DNA of 34,759 nt from Balneolaceae bacterium (GTDB taxonomy: Bacteria > Bacteroidota > Rhodothermia > Balneolales > Balneolaceae). The notes beneath the pieces are model-generated. The model ran no database searches. It saw only the letters and a program-made list of their open reading frames with translations, and had not been told where the DNA came from. A program made the position numbers and the translations under genes. Positions 17,169 through 26,805 of the stretch are shown piece by piece. Each line of letters opens with the position of its first letter. The first letter of the stretch is position 1. The stretch spans positions 1 through 34,759 of the forward strand of contig SLJB01000103.1 in the NCBI GenBank assembly GCA_007135335.1, in the 5' to 3' direction.

Positions 17169-18859
17169 TGAGTGATTATACATTTCGGTTTTCAAAATCA
17201 GACAGGCGACTTGTAGCTATTCTTATTGTTATCCCGATGGTATTATTATTTATCGGGGTGTATGGTGGTTTGATGCAGACCCTGTTCAGGGCCGGAATCA
17301 TCCAAAGCGACCCTTTTGTGGGCGGAGATTACTATAAAGGGCTCACGTTTCATGGGGTTCTGAATGCAATTGTATTCACCACCTTTTTCGCTGTGGCTTT
17401 TGGGAATGCTCTGATCCCGTATTCACTTAAAATGCACCTGAACACAAAAATTGCATGGACCAGCGGTATTCTCATGCTTGTAGGTTCAGTGATGGCAGCC
17501 ATTGTGATACTTATTGGTGAGGCAACGGTTCTCTATACCTTTTACCCGCCATTAAAAGCTCACCCGCTTTTCTACATAGGGTTAACCCTGCTTGTGGTGG
17601 GATCCTGGGTGGCTTCTGCTAACTGGGTGCCTCTCTATCTTCGATGGCGAAGAGAGAATGAAGGGAAGAAAACTCCGCTTGCCGTTGTTGGTATTTTCAC
17701 CACATTTATTGTCTGGTTTATCGCCACTCTGGCTGTAGCGGTTGAGATTCTCTTTATGCTTCTGCCCTGGTCATTAGGCTGGGTGGATGAGATAAATGTA
17801 ATGCTTGCAAGAACTTTGTTCTGGTTCTTCGGCCATCCGCTGGTCTATTTCTGGCTGCTCCCGGCTTACGTGATGTATTATGTATTTATGCCAAAACTGG
17901 CAGGCGGAAAACTCTACTCTGATATGGCCGGCCGTCTGGTATTCATGATGTTTATCGTGTTCTCCATTCCGGTTGGGACCCATCACCAGTATATGGACCC
18001 TGCCATCAGTTCTCAGTGGAAATTACTGCATGGTATCTTTACGTTTGCAGTAGCACTGCCAAGTTTGATTACGGCATTCACTCTGGCGGCTTCGCTGGAG
18101 CATGCAGGTAAACTAAGGGGCGCGAAAGGCCTTTTCGGCTGGATGTGGAAATTGCCATACTTTAAGAAAGAGAACTGGTTTTTTGCTTATCTGATTACCG
18201 GACTCATCATCTTTATTTTTGGCGGAATTGGCGGAATCATCAACGCTTCTTATCAGTTGAATACCGTAATTCATAACACGGCCTGGGTACCGGGACACTT
18301 TCACCTGACCGTAGCCGGGCCTGTAATGCTTGCTTTCCTTGGTGGAAGTTTATACATGGTTGGCCAGTTTATGAATAAAACGATACGTCTTAAAACCTGG
18401 GCAATGATTGCTCCTTATGTATATACCATAGGGCTGCTCATCATGTCGTACGGATTGAAGATTGGCGGATTGATGGGAATGCCTCGGCGTACGAATACAG
18501 GTGCATCCTATGCAAACCCTGATAGTGTACTCTATCAGGCAGACTGGATGCCATACATTGATCTCACCGTACTAGGCGGCTCAATCATGTTCATCGGTAT
18601 TGTGATTTATATCATTTCATTTTTCACTACGGTATTCTCGAAAAGTGAAGTGCCTGAGGAGGATGCTGTGGTTACATTCCCAATATCCGAATCACTGCAT
18701 GATGAACCGGCAACATGGCTCAGAAACTTCAAGCCATACATCATTATTGCTATTATTTTAATCGTGCTCTCATATACCCCTGTTATCTATGATGTGCTGC
18801 AGGCAACTTATGGCGGCTCGCTGCCATACAGCCCGGATAGCCCGGTACCATTGAGGTAA
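17168..18859 (+). CDS. cbaA: Cytochrome c oxidase subunit I, ba3 type
   Basis: A 563-residue heme-copper oxidase of the B family with about 13 membrane helices. Low-spin heme ligands are His62 (TFHGVLNAIVF) and His379; His377 (WVPGHFHLTVAGP) binds the active-site heme. CuB ligands are His223, cross-linked in HPLVY to Tyr227, and His272-His273 in PVGTHHQYMDP. This HPxVY/THHQY set is diagnostic of ba3-type enzymes, which usually have high oxygen affinity and a single proton channel. No subunit III gene is present, as is usual for this type. SCO and cupredoxin genes follow directly. Confidence 0.97.
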   Translation: MSDYTFRFSKSDRRLVAILIVIPMVLLFIGVYGGLMQTLFRAGIIQSDPFVGGDYYKGLTFHGVLNAIVFTTFFAVAFGNALIPYSLKMHLNTKIAWTSGILMLVGSVMAAIVILIGEATVLYTFYPPLKAHPLFYIGLTLLVVGSWVASANWVPLYLRWRRENEGKKTPLAVVGIFTTFIVWFIATLAVAVEILFMLLPWSLGWVDEINVMLARTLFWFFGHPLVYFWLLPAYVMYYVFMPKLAGGKLYSDMAGRLVFMMFIVFSIPVGTHHQYMDPAISSQWKLLHGIFTFAVALPSLITAFTLAASLEHAGKLRGAKGLFGWMWKLPYFKKENWFFAYLITGLIIFIFGGIGGIINASYQLNTVIHNTAWVPGHFHLTVAGPVMLAFLGGSLYMVGQFMNKTIRLKTWAMIAPYVYTIGLLIMSYGLKIGGLMGMPRRTNTGASYANPDSVLYQADWMPYIDLTVLGGSIMFIGIVIYIISFFTTVFSKSEVPEEDAVVTFPISESLHDEPATWLRNFKPYIIIAIILIVLSYTPVIYDVLQATYGGSLPYSPDSPVPLR

Positions 18860-18878
18860 ATTTAAACAGGCAGATGTG

Positions 18879-19502
18879 ATGCGGTTTTTTAGTGCGGTAC
18901 TAACAAAGAATAAATTCAGCGGTTTGATGGCTGCAGTTCTGGTATCAGTGATTCTGATGCCGGGCTGCGATCGTCTTTCTGTGAAAGATACGTTTGAAGG
19001 TGAGGTGTATTCACTCACTGACCAATTCAGTAATGAGATAAATTTTCCGGAATCCTTCCAAGGCAACGTAATGCTGGTTGGGTATGTGTATACACACTGC
19101 CCGGATATTTGCCCAATCATAACGTATAACATGAGGGATGTACAGCGCGGCTTGCCGGATGAGGAGAACTTTATGCTCGTAAGTGTATCCTTCGATCCTG
19201 ACAGAGATACCCCGGATGTATTGTATAACTATGCGGAAAGTTACAGAGTTGATCAGGAGAACTGGAAATTTCTGACAGGAGACAGGCAGGAAGTTGAAAG
19301 TCTTCTTCGAAAACTGGAGGTTCAAACTGTAAAAACCCCAACAAGATTCACCGAAGATAATCGCCCAATCTACTTCATAGATCATACAGATAGGGTTACC
19401 CTGATCGATAAAAAGGGACAGATAAGGCGAACCTATTCAGGCAGTGAATTTAACCATGAAGAGATCATTGAAGATGTAAGAAATCTGTTATCTCAATCAT
19501 AG
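18879..19502 (+). CDS. SCO1/SenC family copper chaperone
   Basis: About 207 residues from the ATG at 18879 (an in-frame GTG precedes it). The N-terminal hydrophobic stretch ends in a probable lipobox LMPGC (Cys30). A thioredoxin-like fold carries the copper-binding CPDIC pair (Cys74, Cys78) and the distal histidine (His169, IDHTD). The conserved SVSFDPDRDTP motif is present. SCO proteins deliver copper to the CuA site of oxidase subunit II, which fits the position 20 bases after subunit I. The protein is probably anchored to the outer face of the inner membrane. Confidence 0.95.
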   Translation: MRFFSAVLTKNKFSGLMAAVLVSVILMPGCDRLSVKDTFEGEVYSLTDQFSNEINFPESFQGNVMLVGYVYTHCPDICPIITYNMRDVQRGLPDEENFMLVSVSFDPDRDTPDVLYNYAESYRVDQENWKFLTGDRQEVESLLRKLEVQTVKTPTRFTEDNRPIYFIDHTDRVTLIDKKGQIRRTYSGSEFNHEEIIEDVRNLLSQS

Positions 19503-19583
19503 AAATCGTACCTTAACCTGAATGTTTAGTAATTCAGAAATGTTTTAAAACAGTGAAGTAAAACCAAAACACATATTAAAAAA

Positions 19584-20132
19584 ATGAAACAATTATTTAT
19601 TAGTTCAATTCTTCTTGCCCTGATGTTCGCTTTTGTTGCTTGTGGCGGTGGCGAAACCGCTGAGCAGGCAACTGAAGAAGCAGTAGACGACGGCGTAAGA
19701 ACCATCGAAATTATCGGAACCGACGACATGAAGTTTGTAGTTCGTGAAGCGGCTGACGGTCTTGTTACCGGCGGACAGGCAGGACAGTATATATTACTGG
19801 AAGGCATCGAGGCTGCGCCCGGCGAAGAGATCAGAATTCGCCTCACAACGATCAGTAACCTTCCTCCCACAGCTATGTCTCACAACCTGGCATTGGTAGA
19901 GCTTGGAACTGATGTAGATGCATTTGCGAGAGCCTCAATTACCGCTCGGGACAATGAATATATCGCTCCTGATTTTGAAGACAGAGTTATCGTAACAACA
20001 GCCATGCTCGGCAACGGCGAAACAGATACCATTACATTTACGGTACCTGATGAAACCGGTGAGTATGACTATATTTGTACATTCCCGGGTCACTTTGCCG
20101 GTGGAATGGTAGGAAAGCTGATTGTACAGTAG
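19584..20132 (+). CDS. Azurin/plastocyanin-like blue copper lipoprotein
   Basis: A 182-residue lipoprotein with lipobox FVACGGG (Cys20), an acidic linker, then an azurin-type cupredoxin domain from about residue 38. The four type-1 copper ligands are His100 (MSHNLALV), Cys165, His170 and Met175 (ICTFPGHFAGGM). The membrane anchor and position, 81 bases after SCO and before the terminator, suggest it is the electron donor to the ba3 oxidase; this is inference. No cytochrome c gene is in the cluster. Confidence 0.93.
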   Translation: MKQLFISSILLALMFAFVACGGGETAEQATEEAVDDGVRTIEIIGTDDMKFVVREAADGLVTGGQAGQYILLEGIEAAPGEEIRIRLTTISNLPPTAMSHNLALVELGTDVDAFARASITARDNEYIAPDFEDRVIVTTAMLGNGETDTITFTVPDETGEYDYICTFPGHFAGGMVGKLIVQ

Positions 20133-20161
20133 TCCGATCAGAATAGTAAAATCTATTTAAG

Positions 20162-20193
20162 AAGGCCGTGTACATGAGTGCACGGCCTTTTTT
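20162..20193 (+). terminator. Strong intrinsic terminator after the oxidase module
   Basis: AAGGCCGTGTAC (20162-20173) pairs with GTGCACGGCCTT (20178-20189), a 12-position stem with one G-T wobble and an ATGA loop. It runs into six T (20188-20193). It closes the oxidase operon and may also work weakly for the convergent Bor-like gene. Confidence 0.9.
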
Positions 20194-20212
20194 GTTCTAA
20201 TCAGAAATCTTA

Positions 20213-20632
20213 TTACTTAAATGATACATAAACCGGTTCCCTTGTTTGGGCTGATTGTTTAATGGCATCGCTGAAAGTATCCATTACGAGTTCAGCTGAA
20301 GAGTTTTTTTCCACTTCAATGGTTTGTAAATCAGCTCTTTGAGATGCTGCACATACAACAGTTATTTCCATAGGCGAATAGAGGCTGAAAGTAACCATGT
20401 GTGCTACAAGATTAAGAAAACTGATACGTGTTTCAACACGTGCCACCCCGTTACGGCACTCCCGCTCTGCGTTAACAATACTTGGAGGTACAAGTCCGCT
20501 AATAAATGATGTTGCCCATTTATCCTCATAAACTTCTTCTGATGCTTGCAGCCCTGTAGTAATTTGCGCGTGATAACAGCCGGTAAAAATAAAGGGAACC
20601 ACGATTAATAAAAGAATGAGATATTTCTTCAT
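20213..20632 (-). CDS. Bor/Iss-like lipoprotein
   Basis: A 139-residue lipoprotein (signal MKKYLILLLIVVPFIFTGC, Cys19). The middle aligns with the Bor family: a WATSFISGLVPPSIVNAERECR stretch, then VARVETRISFLNLVAHMVTFSLYSPMEITVVCA, which resembles the family pattern of a C..G...V.T..TF.N...........Y.P.E..V.C type. The phage lambda Bor protein is an outer-membrane lipoprotein linked to serum survival; homologues in environmental bacteria have no known role. The C-terminal 30 residues extend beyond the core. No prophage genes are nearby. Confidence 0.78.
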   Translation of the reverse strand: MKKYLILLLIVVPFIFTGCYHAQITTGLQASEEVYEDKWATSFISGLVPPSIVNAERECRNGVARVETRISFLNLVAHMVTFSLYSPMEITVVCAASQRADLQTIEVEKNSSAELVMDTFSDAIKQSAQTREPVYVSFK

Positions 20633-20731
20633 AGCAATAAGTTTTGTTTAGAATTAGATTTGAAGTACAAATTGACAATATTATTTTAAAAAAAACAACA
20701 GCCATCAACAATAATAAAGGAATCTAATTAC

Positions 20732-21202
20732 ATGAAAAAATTGACCATAGTTGAGGCAGATTTTTCAAAAAAAGAGCATACCGACTCCATTCTCTCAATT
20801 ACAAATGCCTATGCCCGCGACCCTATGGGGTTGGGAAAAGAGCTTCCAGACATATCTAAAAAAAGATTAATTGATGAATTAAGGGATTTTCCCGGCACAA
20901 TCTGTTTCATCGCATATTCAAATGGAGCAGCTGCCGGCCTCGCTAACTGCTTCTACAGCTTTTCTACATTCAGGGCCGCCAGGGTTATCAATGTTCATGA
21001 TCTTGCTGTTCTGCCGGAATACAGAAGCCTTGGTATTGGGCAGGCTCTTCTTGGAACTGTTGAGAAAAAAGCCACCGAAACGGGATGTTGTAAAATTACT
21101 CTAGAAGTTCGGGAAGATAACAGAGCCCGAAGTCTTTACGAGCGCGTAGGTTTCTCCTATGGTGAACCAACCATGTACTTTATGACTAAGGAACTGGACT
21201 GA
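20732..21202 (+). CDS. GNAT family N-acetyltransferase
   Basis: A 156-residue cytoplasmic protein with the acetyl-CoA binding motif A at about residues 88-112 (HDLAVLPEYRSLGIGQALLGTVEKKA; the YRSLGIG loop binds the pyrophosphate). The following KITLEVREDNRARSLYERVGF is motif B. The substrate cannot be read from the sequence. A purine-rich AAAGGA lies upstream of the ATG. Its 3' end overlaps the convergent CPBP protease gene by 17 bases. Confidence 0.9.
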   Translation: MKKLTIVEADFSKKEHTDSILSITNAYARDPMGLGKELPDISKKRLIDELRDFPGTICFIAYSNGAAAGLANCFYSFSTFRAARVINVHDLAVLPEYRSLGIGQALLGTVEKKATETGCCKITLEVREDNRARSLYERVGFSYGEPTMYFMTKELD

Positions 21203-22124
21203 ATTTATTATCCTGATTTTTGTCTGGTTTTGCTTCAACCACACCCCGAACCGGCTCTTTATCATGTACAAAGTGCCAGTTGTTTTTAATGTATTTTATG
21301 AGCCAACCTGAACTTAGAATGAAGAGCAGAATTGCAATCCAGCTGTATTCAATATAGGGTTCGATGGTTAGCCAGGGATCAATCTGCAGGAATTGATCAT
21401 CCATAAACATAAAAATAACAACCAGCCCGTTATTGATTACATGAATGAGGATAGGGATGAAGAGTGAGCCTGTTTTCAGATATATCAGGCTAAGAATAAC
21501 CCCAAAGGTGAGAGCTCCGACGATGTCGATGTGCATCACACCAAACAGCACAGATGATATAATAAGAGCTGTTTTATAGCTGTATTTTCTTCCGAGCCTT
21601 TCAATCATGGCGCCGCGGAAAACAATCTCTTCTAACAGTGGCGGAAGAATGGCAATCGCTATAAAAATGAACAGATAGTCAATCAAAGGTGTATCCTCCG
21701 ATGTGACTAAAAATTCAATACTATTCATGTAATCAAGATAACTTTGAGCTACGGATGAGCTCGCGAGGTTCAGAAAAAGGATGGCAATCCAGACAACAGT
21801 GATAGAAAAGACGATAAGTGGCAAAACTAACAGGATCTCACCCCGATACTTTCCATTATCTTTGAGAATGGGTATTAAGCTTAGTTTCTTTATTCTGAAG
21901 GCATAAAAAATTAAGCCAAGAGTAACTAAATAGGGGGTTTTACTTAAAATAAGCTCCATCCGTAAGCCCTTAATATCCAGAGCTGAAGCTGTAATAAAGA
22001 GAATCAACCCAAAAGGCAGCATTGCAAAAAATGTAATGATAGCCGCCTTACGGATTGAAATGCTGCTGAACCGCTCTCTGATTTTCTGAATATTGGTATC
22101 GTAAGCAGTATCCGGTGGAGTCAC
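21186..22124 (-). CDS. CPBP family intramembrane metalloprotease
   Basis: A 312-residue membrane protein with about eight hydrophobic helices. The three CPBP (Abi/CaaX protease) motifs are all present: EExxxR at Glu165-Glu166-Arg170 (LLEEIVFRG), FxxxH at Phe194-His198 (FGVMH), and HxxxN at His228-Asn232. These form the metal site within the membrane. Bacterial members act in prenyl-protein processing, bacteriocin self-immunity or unknown roles. The start is a GTG 11 bases after the M28 peptidase stop, so the two are probably cotranscribed. The charged tail (EPVRGVVEAKPDKNQDN) is cytoplasmic. Confidence 0.93.
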   Translation of the reverse strand: MTPPDTAYDTNIQKIRERFSSISIRKAAIITFFAMLPFGLILFITASALDIKGLRMELILSKTPYLVTLGLIFYAFRIKKLSLIPILKDNGKYRGEILLVLPLIVFSITVVWIAILFLNLASSSVAQSYLDYMNSIEFLVTSEDTPLIDYLFIFIAIAILPPLLEEIVFRGAMIERLGRKYSYKTALIISSVLFGVMHIDIVGALTFGVILSLIYLKTGSLFIPILIHVINNGLVVIFMFMDDQFLQIDPWLTIEPYIEYSWIAILLFILSSGWLIKYIKNNWHFVHDKEPVRGVVEAKPDKNQDNKFSPVP

Positions 22125-22135
22125 AAAATTCCCGT

Positions 22136-23092
22136 TTATCTTCCTGAAGCCTCGGCAATTGCGGAAAGGTTCCTATCTGCATGCACAATAAAACTTATGA
22201 TTGTCTCAACCGCTTCTGCATAAAACTCAGGATTAATATTCTCGAAAACATCAGATGGAGCATGATAGTGCGGATGATCCTCAACTCCGAAGTAGATAAA
22301 TGGAACTCCTTTAGAATGAAATGGCCCGTGATCGGATGACATGGTCCAGTCATCGCGTCCGTCAGCACCGTCATACCCGAACAACACATCAATTGAAGCA
22401 TCTGTGGCAGCTTCTTCAACCAATGGCCGTAAAAATGGATAGTGATTTGTACCCACTGCGTAGAGTTCATTCTCAAAATTTGTGCTGATCATATCCATGT
22501 TGATATTCAACATAATCTGATCGAGAGGAACCGGCGGATTTTCAACAAAATACCGGGCTCCCTGCAGCCCTTGCTCTTCGGCATCAAATGCAACAAAGAG
22601 GATGCTGCTCTCGGGCTGATGGTGAGAAAAATATCTGGCAGCTGCCATGAGTCCGCCTGTGCCGGACGCATTATCATCTGCGCCATTATAGATTTCGCCA
22701 TCCCGAATACCAAGATGATCATAGTGCGCGGTTACTGCAATGTATCTTTCGGGGTACACACTACCCTGAATGTACCCAATCAGGTTAATGGCATCGCTAA
22801 ACTCTGTGCCGGTTCGTGTGTTTGTAAAACTGAACGACTGTTCAAAAGTGTTATTAAAAGCCTGTAATTCGAGAGAGCTGAATCGGTCTGAAATGTATTC
22901 TCTTGCTTTTTGATTGCCTTCTGTTCCGGTGAGGCGGCCTTCAAGTTCATCAGATGCAAGGTACTCTACATCATCAAGAAGCTGTTGTGCGTCAACAACT
23001 TCGATTACAGAATCTTGTGCACTGTTTTGATCGCAGGACACAACAAACATGAAAAGAAATAAGAATGGGATAATTCTGTTAATTACAGCCAT
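22136..23092 (-). CDS. M28 family metallopeptidase, lipoprotein
   Basis: A 318-residue lipoprotein (signal ending FVVSC, Cys20). It has the co-catalytic two-zinc site of M28 aminopeptidases: His123 (AVTAHYDHLG), Asp140 (NGADDNASG), the Glu172-Glu173 pair (FDAEEQGLQGARYF), the Asp in NINMDMI (about 200), and the histidine-rich end (SSDHGPFHSKGVPFIYFG, then HPHYHAPSD). It removes N-terminal amino acids from peptides outside the cytoplasm. No PA insert or C-terminal extension is present. It is the first gene of a two-gene unit with the CPBP protease. Confidence 0.94.
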   Translation of the reverse strand: MAVINRIIPFLFLFMFVVSCDQNSAQDSVIEVVDAQQLLDDVEYLASDELEGRLTGTEGNQKAREYISDRFSSLELQAFNNTFEQSFSFTNTRTGTEFSDAINLIGYIQGSVYPERYIAVTAHYDHLGIRDGEIYNGADDNASGTGGLMAAARYFSHHQPESSILFVAFDAEEQGLQGARYFVENPPVPLDQIMLNINMDMISTNFENELYAVGTNHYPFLRPLVEEAATDASIDVLFGYDGADGRDDWTMSSDHGPFHSKGVPFIYFGVEDHPHYHAPSDVFENINPEFYAEAVETIISFIVHADRNLSAIAEASGR

Positions 23093-23239
23093 ATTTGTAC
23101 TTTAAATTTTAATGATGAAACAGTTATGATACGCAAACGTACGTATCAATTCAGGTTTAGTTAATATAATGTAGTGTTAAGTTTCTGAGAAATTAGAACA
23201 CAATCGAATCGAACAATTCAGAATCATTAGATAACAGCT

Positions 23240-23824
23240 ATGGCAACGAAATATCAAAACAGCGGCAGCAGATCTGGTAATCAGAAACAAGACTTGCTCG
23301 ATACATATATAAAGAAGAGAGTAGATTCAGACAGGCAGATAGATCAGGATCCAAAAAGCAAAGGCGGTGGCCGGAAGTTTTTAAAAGCAGCCATTATTGT
23401 TTTAGTGGCATTCTTTATGATTCGTGCTGCAAATAACTTCACTTTTTCTCCGGCAGCATCAGCAATCAGTTCGGTATTTAACAGCGGCCCCGGTGAGGAT
23501 CTGCTAAACCGAATGAATACACTGATGGTGGAGATGGGTTACACAGACTTAACGCATGACGATTTGCGTGAATTGAGGTCGCAGGGGGTTACAGCCACAT
23601 ATATGTCGAACATTCGGGCTCTTGGATTTACTGATTTAACCACGGATGCAGCAGTTCGGCTGGCGAATGCAAATGTCACCACAACATTCATCGCTATGAT
23701 GATTGAACTTGGATATGATGAGTTAACACTTGACGATTTTGTTCAGCTGAGGCGTGCCGGGGTTACCGCGCATTATACCAGTAATGTGCACGATCTTGGG
23801 TATACTGATGTTACTCCTGAGTAG
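23240..23824 (+). CDS. Membrane protein with 29-residue repeats, cut by an amber stop
   Basis: A 194-residue product as it stands. The N-terminus is hydrophilic and basic (1-47), followed by one membrane helix (about 48-63, FLKAAIIVLVAFFMI). From residue 103 come repeats of exactly 29 residues (103, 132, 161, 190), each of the form (D/E)LTxDDxxxLRxxGVTxxYxxxxxxLGYT. Similar repeats occur in membrane-associated proteins of this group, with no known function. The TAG at 23822 falls at position 6 of the fourth repeat, and the frame stays open for another 38 codons that complete that repeat. This looks like a recent nonsense mutation, or a read-through codon. Confidence 0.75.
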   Translation: MATKYQNSGSRSGNQKQDLLDTYIKKRVDSDRQIDQDPKSKGGGRKFLKAAIIVLVAFFMIRAANNFTFSPAASAISSVFNSGPGEDLLNRMNTLMVEMGYTDLTHDDLRELRSQGVTATYMSNIRALGFTDLTTDAAVRLANANVTTTFIAMMIELGYDELTLDDFVQLRRAGVTAHYTSNVHDLGYTDVTPE

Positions 23825-23941
23825 CTGGTTCGTATGCAAAGGATAAACCTTTCTACCGCACTTATTGAGCGTCTTCAGGAAGAGCGCGGGCAGGATATTC
23901 CGCTCGAAGAGATTATTCGTTACCGGATTAGTAACCAATAA
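23825..23941 (+). pseudogene. Downstream remainder of the 29-residue-repeat protein
   Basis: In the same frame after the TAG at 23822-23824, 38 codons run to a TAA at 23939-23941. They finish repeat four (LVRMQRINLSTALIERLQEERGQ brings it to exactly 29 residues) and start a fifth (DIPLEEIIRYRISNQ). With the TAG restored to a sense codon such as CAG or GAG the protein would be 233 residues. Confidence 0.65.
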
Positions 23942-23946
23942 AATAA

Positions 23947-23988
23947 AGAGAAACCGATTGCAGAGTTGTACTCTGAACCGGCTTCTCT
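23947..23988 (-). terminator. Hairpin between the repeat protein and ppdK
   Basis: AGAGAA (23947-23952) pairs with TTCTCT (23983-23988), CCG (23954-23956) with CGG (23979-23981), and CAGAG (23961-23965) with CTCTG (23971-23975), around a TTGTA loop. Read on the minus strand it is followed by a T-rich run (TTTATTTTATT), fitting a terminator for ppdK. Confidence 0.6.
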
Positions 23989-24007
23989 CAGGTCATTAAG
24001 CCAAAAA

Positions 24008-26641
24008 TTATGAGTTTAAAGCTGCCTGCGCTGCAGAAAGCCTTGCTACCGGCACTCTGAATGGTGAACAGGATACGTAATCAAGCCCCATTTTGTAGCA
24101 GAAAGTTACGCTACGGGGTTCGCCTCCGTGTTCCCCGCATATACCAACTTTAAGGGTTGGTTTTTCCATACGGCCATTTTTTGCTGCCATCTCTACGAGT
24201 TGCCCTACTCCTTCAATATCGAGCACCTGGAATGGATCTTCCTGGAGAATACCCTCTTTCAGATATTCACCCAAAAACTTACCGGCATCATCGCGGCTGT
24301 AACCAAATGTCATCTGGGTCAGGTCATTGGTTCCAAATGAGAAGAACTCAGCATCTTTTGCAATTTGGGAAGCCACGAGTGCAGCTCTTGGTATCTCAAT
24401 CATCGTGCCGACACGATATCGGACTTTTTTACCGGTTTCATCAAACACAACGGCTGCTGTCTTATCGATCACCATTTTTTGTGCACGAAATTCCTGAGGT
24501 GTTCCAATCAGTGGAATCATGATTTCCGGTGTTACATCCATCTTCTCTTTCTTAAGTTCGATGGCTGCTTCCAGTATTGCCCTGGTCTGCATCTCAGTTA
24601 TTTCGGGATAGGTAATTCCAAGGCGGCACCCTCTGTGCCCAAGCATGGGATTGAACTCCTTAAGTGAGCGTACTTTGCGTTCGAATAGTTTCCGGCTAAT
24701 TCCAAGCTCATCAGCTACGGCATCGATTTCATCTTTATCGTGCGGTAAAAATTCATGAAGAGGGGGATCAAGGAGACGAATAGTAACAGGGAGTCCTTTC
24801 ATCGCTTTAAAAATGTCGATAAAATCCTGCCTCTGATAAGGGAGCAGCTGTTCGAGTGCGTCCTTGCGGGCTTCATAATGATCGGAGATAATCATTCGCC
24901 TGATGGCTTTAATTCTCTCTTCTCCAAAAAACATGTGCTCTGTACGGCATAGACCGATTCCTTCAGCACCAAATTCGCGTGCTCTTTTGGCATCTTCTGG
25001 AGTGTCGGCATTGGTGCGTACATTCATGTCGCGAAATTCATCAACCCAGTCCATAAACAGCTTGTAGTCTGCTTGTAATTTGGGTTTAATAACTTCCTTC
25101 TTTCCTGCAATTACCGTACCTCGTGCTCCATCTATCGAGATCCAGTCACCTTCGTTAATGGTAACTTTTCCATTGGTAAAGTTGCCATTTTCATAATCAA
25201 TGATAATTTCATCACAGCCGGCAACACACGGTTTGCCCCATCCGCGGGCAACTACGGCTGCGTGGCTGGTCATCCCGCCCCGCGAGGTGAGAATACCCTG
25301 AGCGGCCGACATACCGCCTACATCTTCAGGGCTGGTTTCGATACGAACCAGTATAACTGATTCACCATTTTGTGCGGCCTCTTCGGCTTTATCTGATTCA
25401 AAGACTACTTTTCCAACTGCGGCTCCGGGTGATGCCGGCAGCCCAACACCAAGCACTGAATCCGGATCAACGGTTTTTGCATCAATTTGAGGATGGAGCA
25501 GCTGATCGAGGTGGGTCGGTTCCACATGGGTTTTTACAGCTGTCCGTTTTTCGATCAGCCCTTCTTTAACCATATCCGTTGCTATTTTAATAGCTGCGTG
25601 GCCGGTTCGTTTCCCGCTTCGGGTTTGAAGGATGTAGAGTGTACCTTTTTGAATGGTAAACTCAATATCTTGCATGTTACCGTAATGCTTCTCGAGTTTT
25701 CGGCCCCACTCTTCGAGTTCTTCATAATCTTTAGGCATCAGCTTTTTAAGTTCGCTGATATCATTTGGGGTTCTGATTCCGGCAACCACATCTTCGCCCT
25801 GGGCATTAATCAGAAATTCACCATATAATTTATTTTCTCCTGTAGATGGATTTCTGGTGAAACAGACCCCGGTTGCACAGTCATCACCCATATTGCCATA
25901 CACCATGGCCTGTACGTTTACTGCGGTTCCAAGCAGGCCGGTTATATGATTAATCCTGCGATACTTATTTGCCCTGTCGCTCTCCCATGATTCAAAAACG
26001 GCATTAATGGCCCACTCAAGCTGCTCAAACGGATCACCGGGAAACATATAGCCTGTAGCTTTTCTGTAAACAGCTTTATAGCGGTTCACAAGTTCTTTGA
26101 GGTCTTTTGTGGTCAGCTCAGTATCCTCTTTTACATTTTTTGCCTTTTTAAGAGATTCTATTGCTTCTTCAAAAAGTTCGTGGGGAATGCCCATCACAAC
26201 ATTGCCAAACATATCGATAAACCGCCGATAACTGTCGTATGCAAAGCGTTCATTGTTGGTGTGTTCAGCAAGAGCTTCAACGGTATTATCATTCAAGCCG
26301 AGATTTAATACGGTATCCATCATACCGGGCATCGAAACAGCAGCACCGGATCGTACCGAGAGCAGAAGGGGGTGTTTTGAGTCTCCGAATTGAGTCTCCA
26401 TGATTTCTTCAATAAATTTTATACCCTCTTTCACCTGGTGTTTCAGTCCAAGCGGCCAGTTGTGTTCATGTGTTGAGTAATAGTGGCAGGCATTCGTGGA
26501 GATGGTAAAACCGGCAGGAACCGGCAGCCCTATGGTTGACATTTCTGCGAGATTGGCTCCTTTTCCGCCAAGTAGTTGTTTCATCGACCGATCGCCATCG
26601 GCAGTTCCGCTTCCAAATGTGTAAACATGTTTTCCCTTCAT
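24008..26641 (-). CDS. ppdK: Pyruvate, phosphate dikinase
   Basis: An 877-residue enzyme from the ATG at 26641; the frame continues to a TTG at 26707, but [16 protein letters not shown] is the usual start. It interconverts pyruvate, ATP and phosphate with PEP, AMP and PPi. The N-terminal nucleotide-binding domain has [12 protein letters not shown] and [23 protein letters not shown]. The phosphohistidine lies in [13 protein letters not shown] (His codon at 25262-25264). The PEP/pyruvate barrel has [24 protein letters not shown] and the catalytic CGEHGGEP near the C-terminus. It probably supports gluconeogenesis together with the malic enzyme. The gene is alone, with a hairpin terminator downstream. 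Confidence 0.97.
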   Translation of the reverse strand: MKGKHVYTFGSGTADGDRSMKQLLGGKGANLAEMSTIGLPVPAGFTISTNACHYYSTHEHNWPLGLKHQVKEGIKFIEEIMETQFGDSKHPLLLSVRSGAAVSMPGMMDTVLNLGLNDNTVEALAEHTNNERFAYDSYRRFIDMFGNVVMGIPHELFEEAIESLKKAKNVKEDTELTTKDLKELVNRYKAVYRKATGYMFPGDPFEQLEWAINAVFESWESDRANKYRRINHITGLLGTAVNVQAMVYGNMGDDCATGVCFTRNPSTGENKLYGEFLINAQGEDVVAGIRTPNDISELKKLMPKDYEELEEWGRKLEKHYGNMQDIEFTIQKGTLYILQTRSGKRTGHAAIKIATDMVKEGLIEKRTAVKTHVEPTHLDQLLHPQIDAKTVDPDSVLGVGLPASPGAAVGKVVFESDKAEEAAQNGESVILVRIETSPEDVGGMSAAQGILTSRGGMTSHAAVVARGWGKPCVAGCDEIIIDYENGNFTNGKVTINEGDWISIDGARGTVIAGKKEVIKPKLQADYKLFMDWVDEFRDMNVRTNADTPEDAKRAREFGAEGIGLCRTEHMFFGEERIKAIRRMIISDHYEARKDALEQLLPYQRQDFIDIFKAMKGLPVTIRLLDPPLHEFLPHDKDEIDAVADELGISRKLFERKVRSLKEFNPMLGHRGCRLGITYPEITEMQTRAILEAAIELKKEKMDVTPEIMIPLIGTPQEFRAQKMVIDKTAAVVFDETGKKVRYRVGTMIEIPRAALVASQIAKDAEFFSFGTNDLTQMTFGYSRDDAGKFLGEYLKEGILQEDPFQVLDIEGVGQLVEMAAKNGRMEKPTLKVGICGEHGGEPRSVTFCYKMGLDYVSCSPFRVPVARLSAAQAALNS

Positions 26642-26805
26642 CTCTTCCTCGTTTTTTGTTTTTATAAGATTACAGACGTTGCCTTTCAAATTCACAGTAG
26701 AATTCAACTCTTCTGATAGTGTGAATTTCTTGCCGTGAGTATAGTTGTAAGCTCATTAGTAAAACTTTGAAAGACCGTCATCAGTGAATTTGAGACAGAA
26801 TCTAT

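Noticed and set aside
19518-19537. CTGAAT/ATTCAG hairpin between the SCO and cupredoxin genes as a terminator
   Set aside because: The stem is only 6 bp and AT-rich, with no T-tract, and the functional link between the two genes favours read-through.
23822-23824. TAG as a pyrrolysine or otherwise recoded codon
   Set aside because: The codon falls at a variable repeat position (D/A/D in the other copies), no recoding element is visible, and many other genes give no sign of TAG reassignment; a nonsense mutation is simpler.
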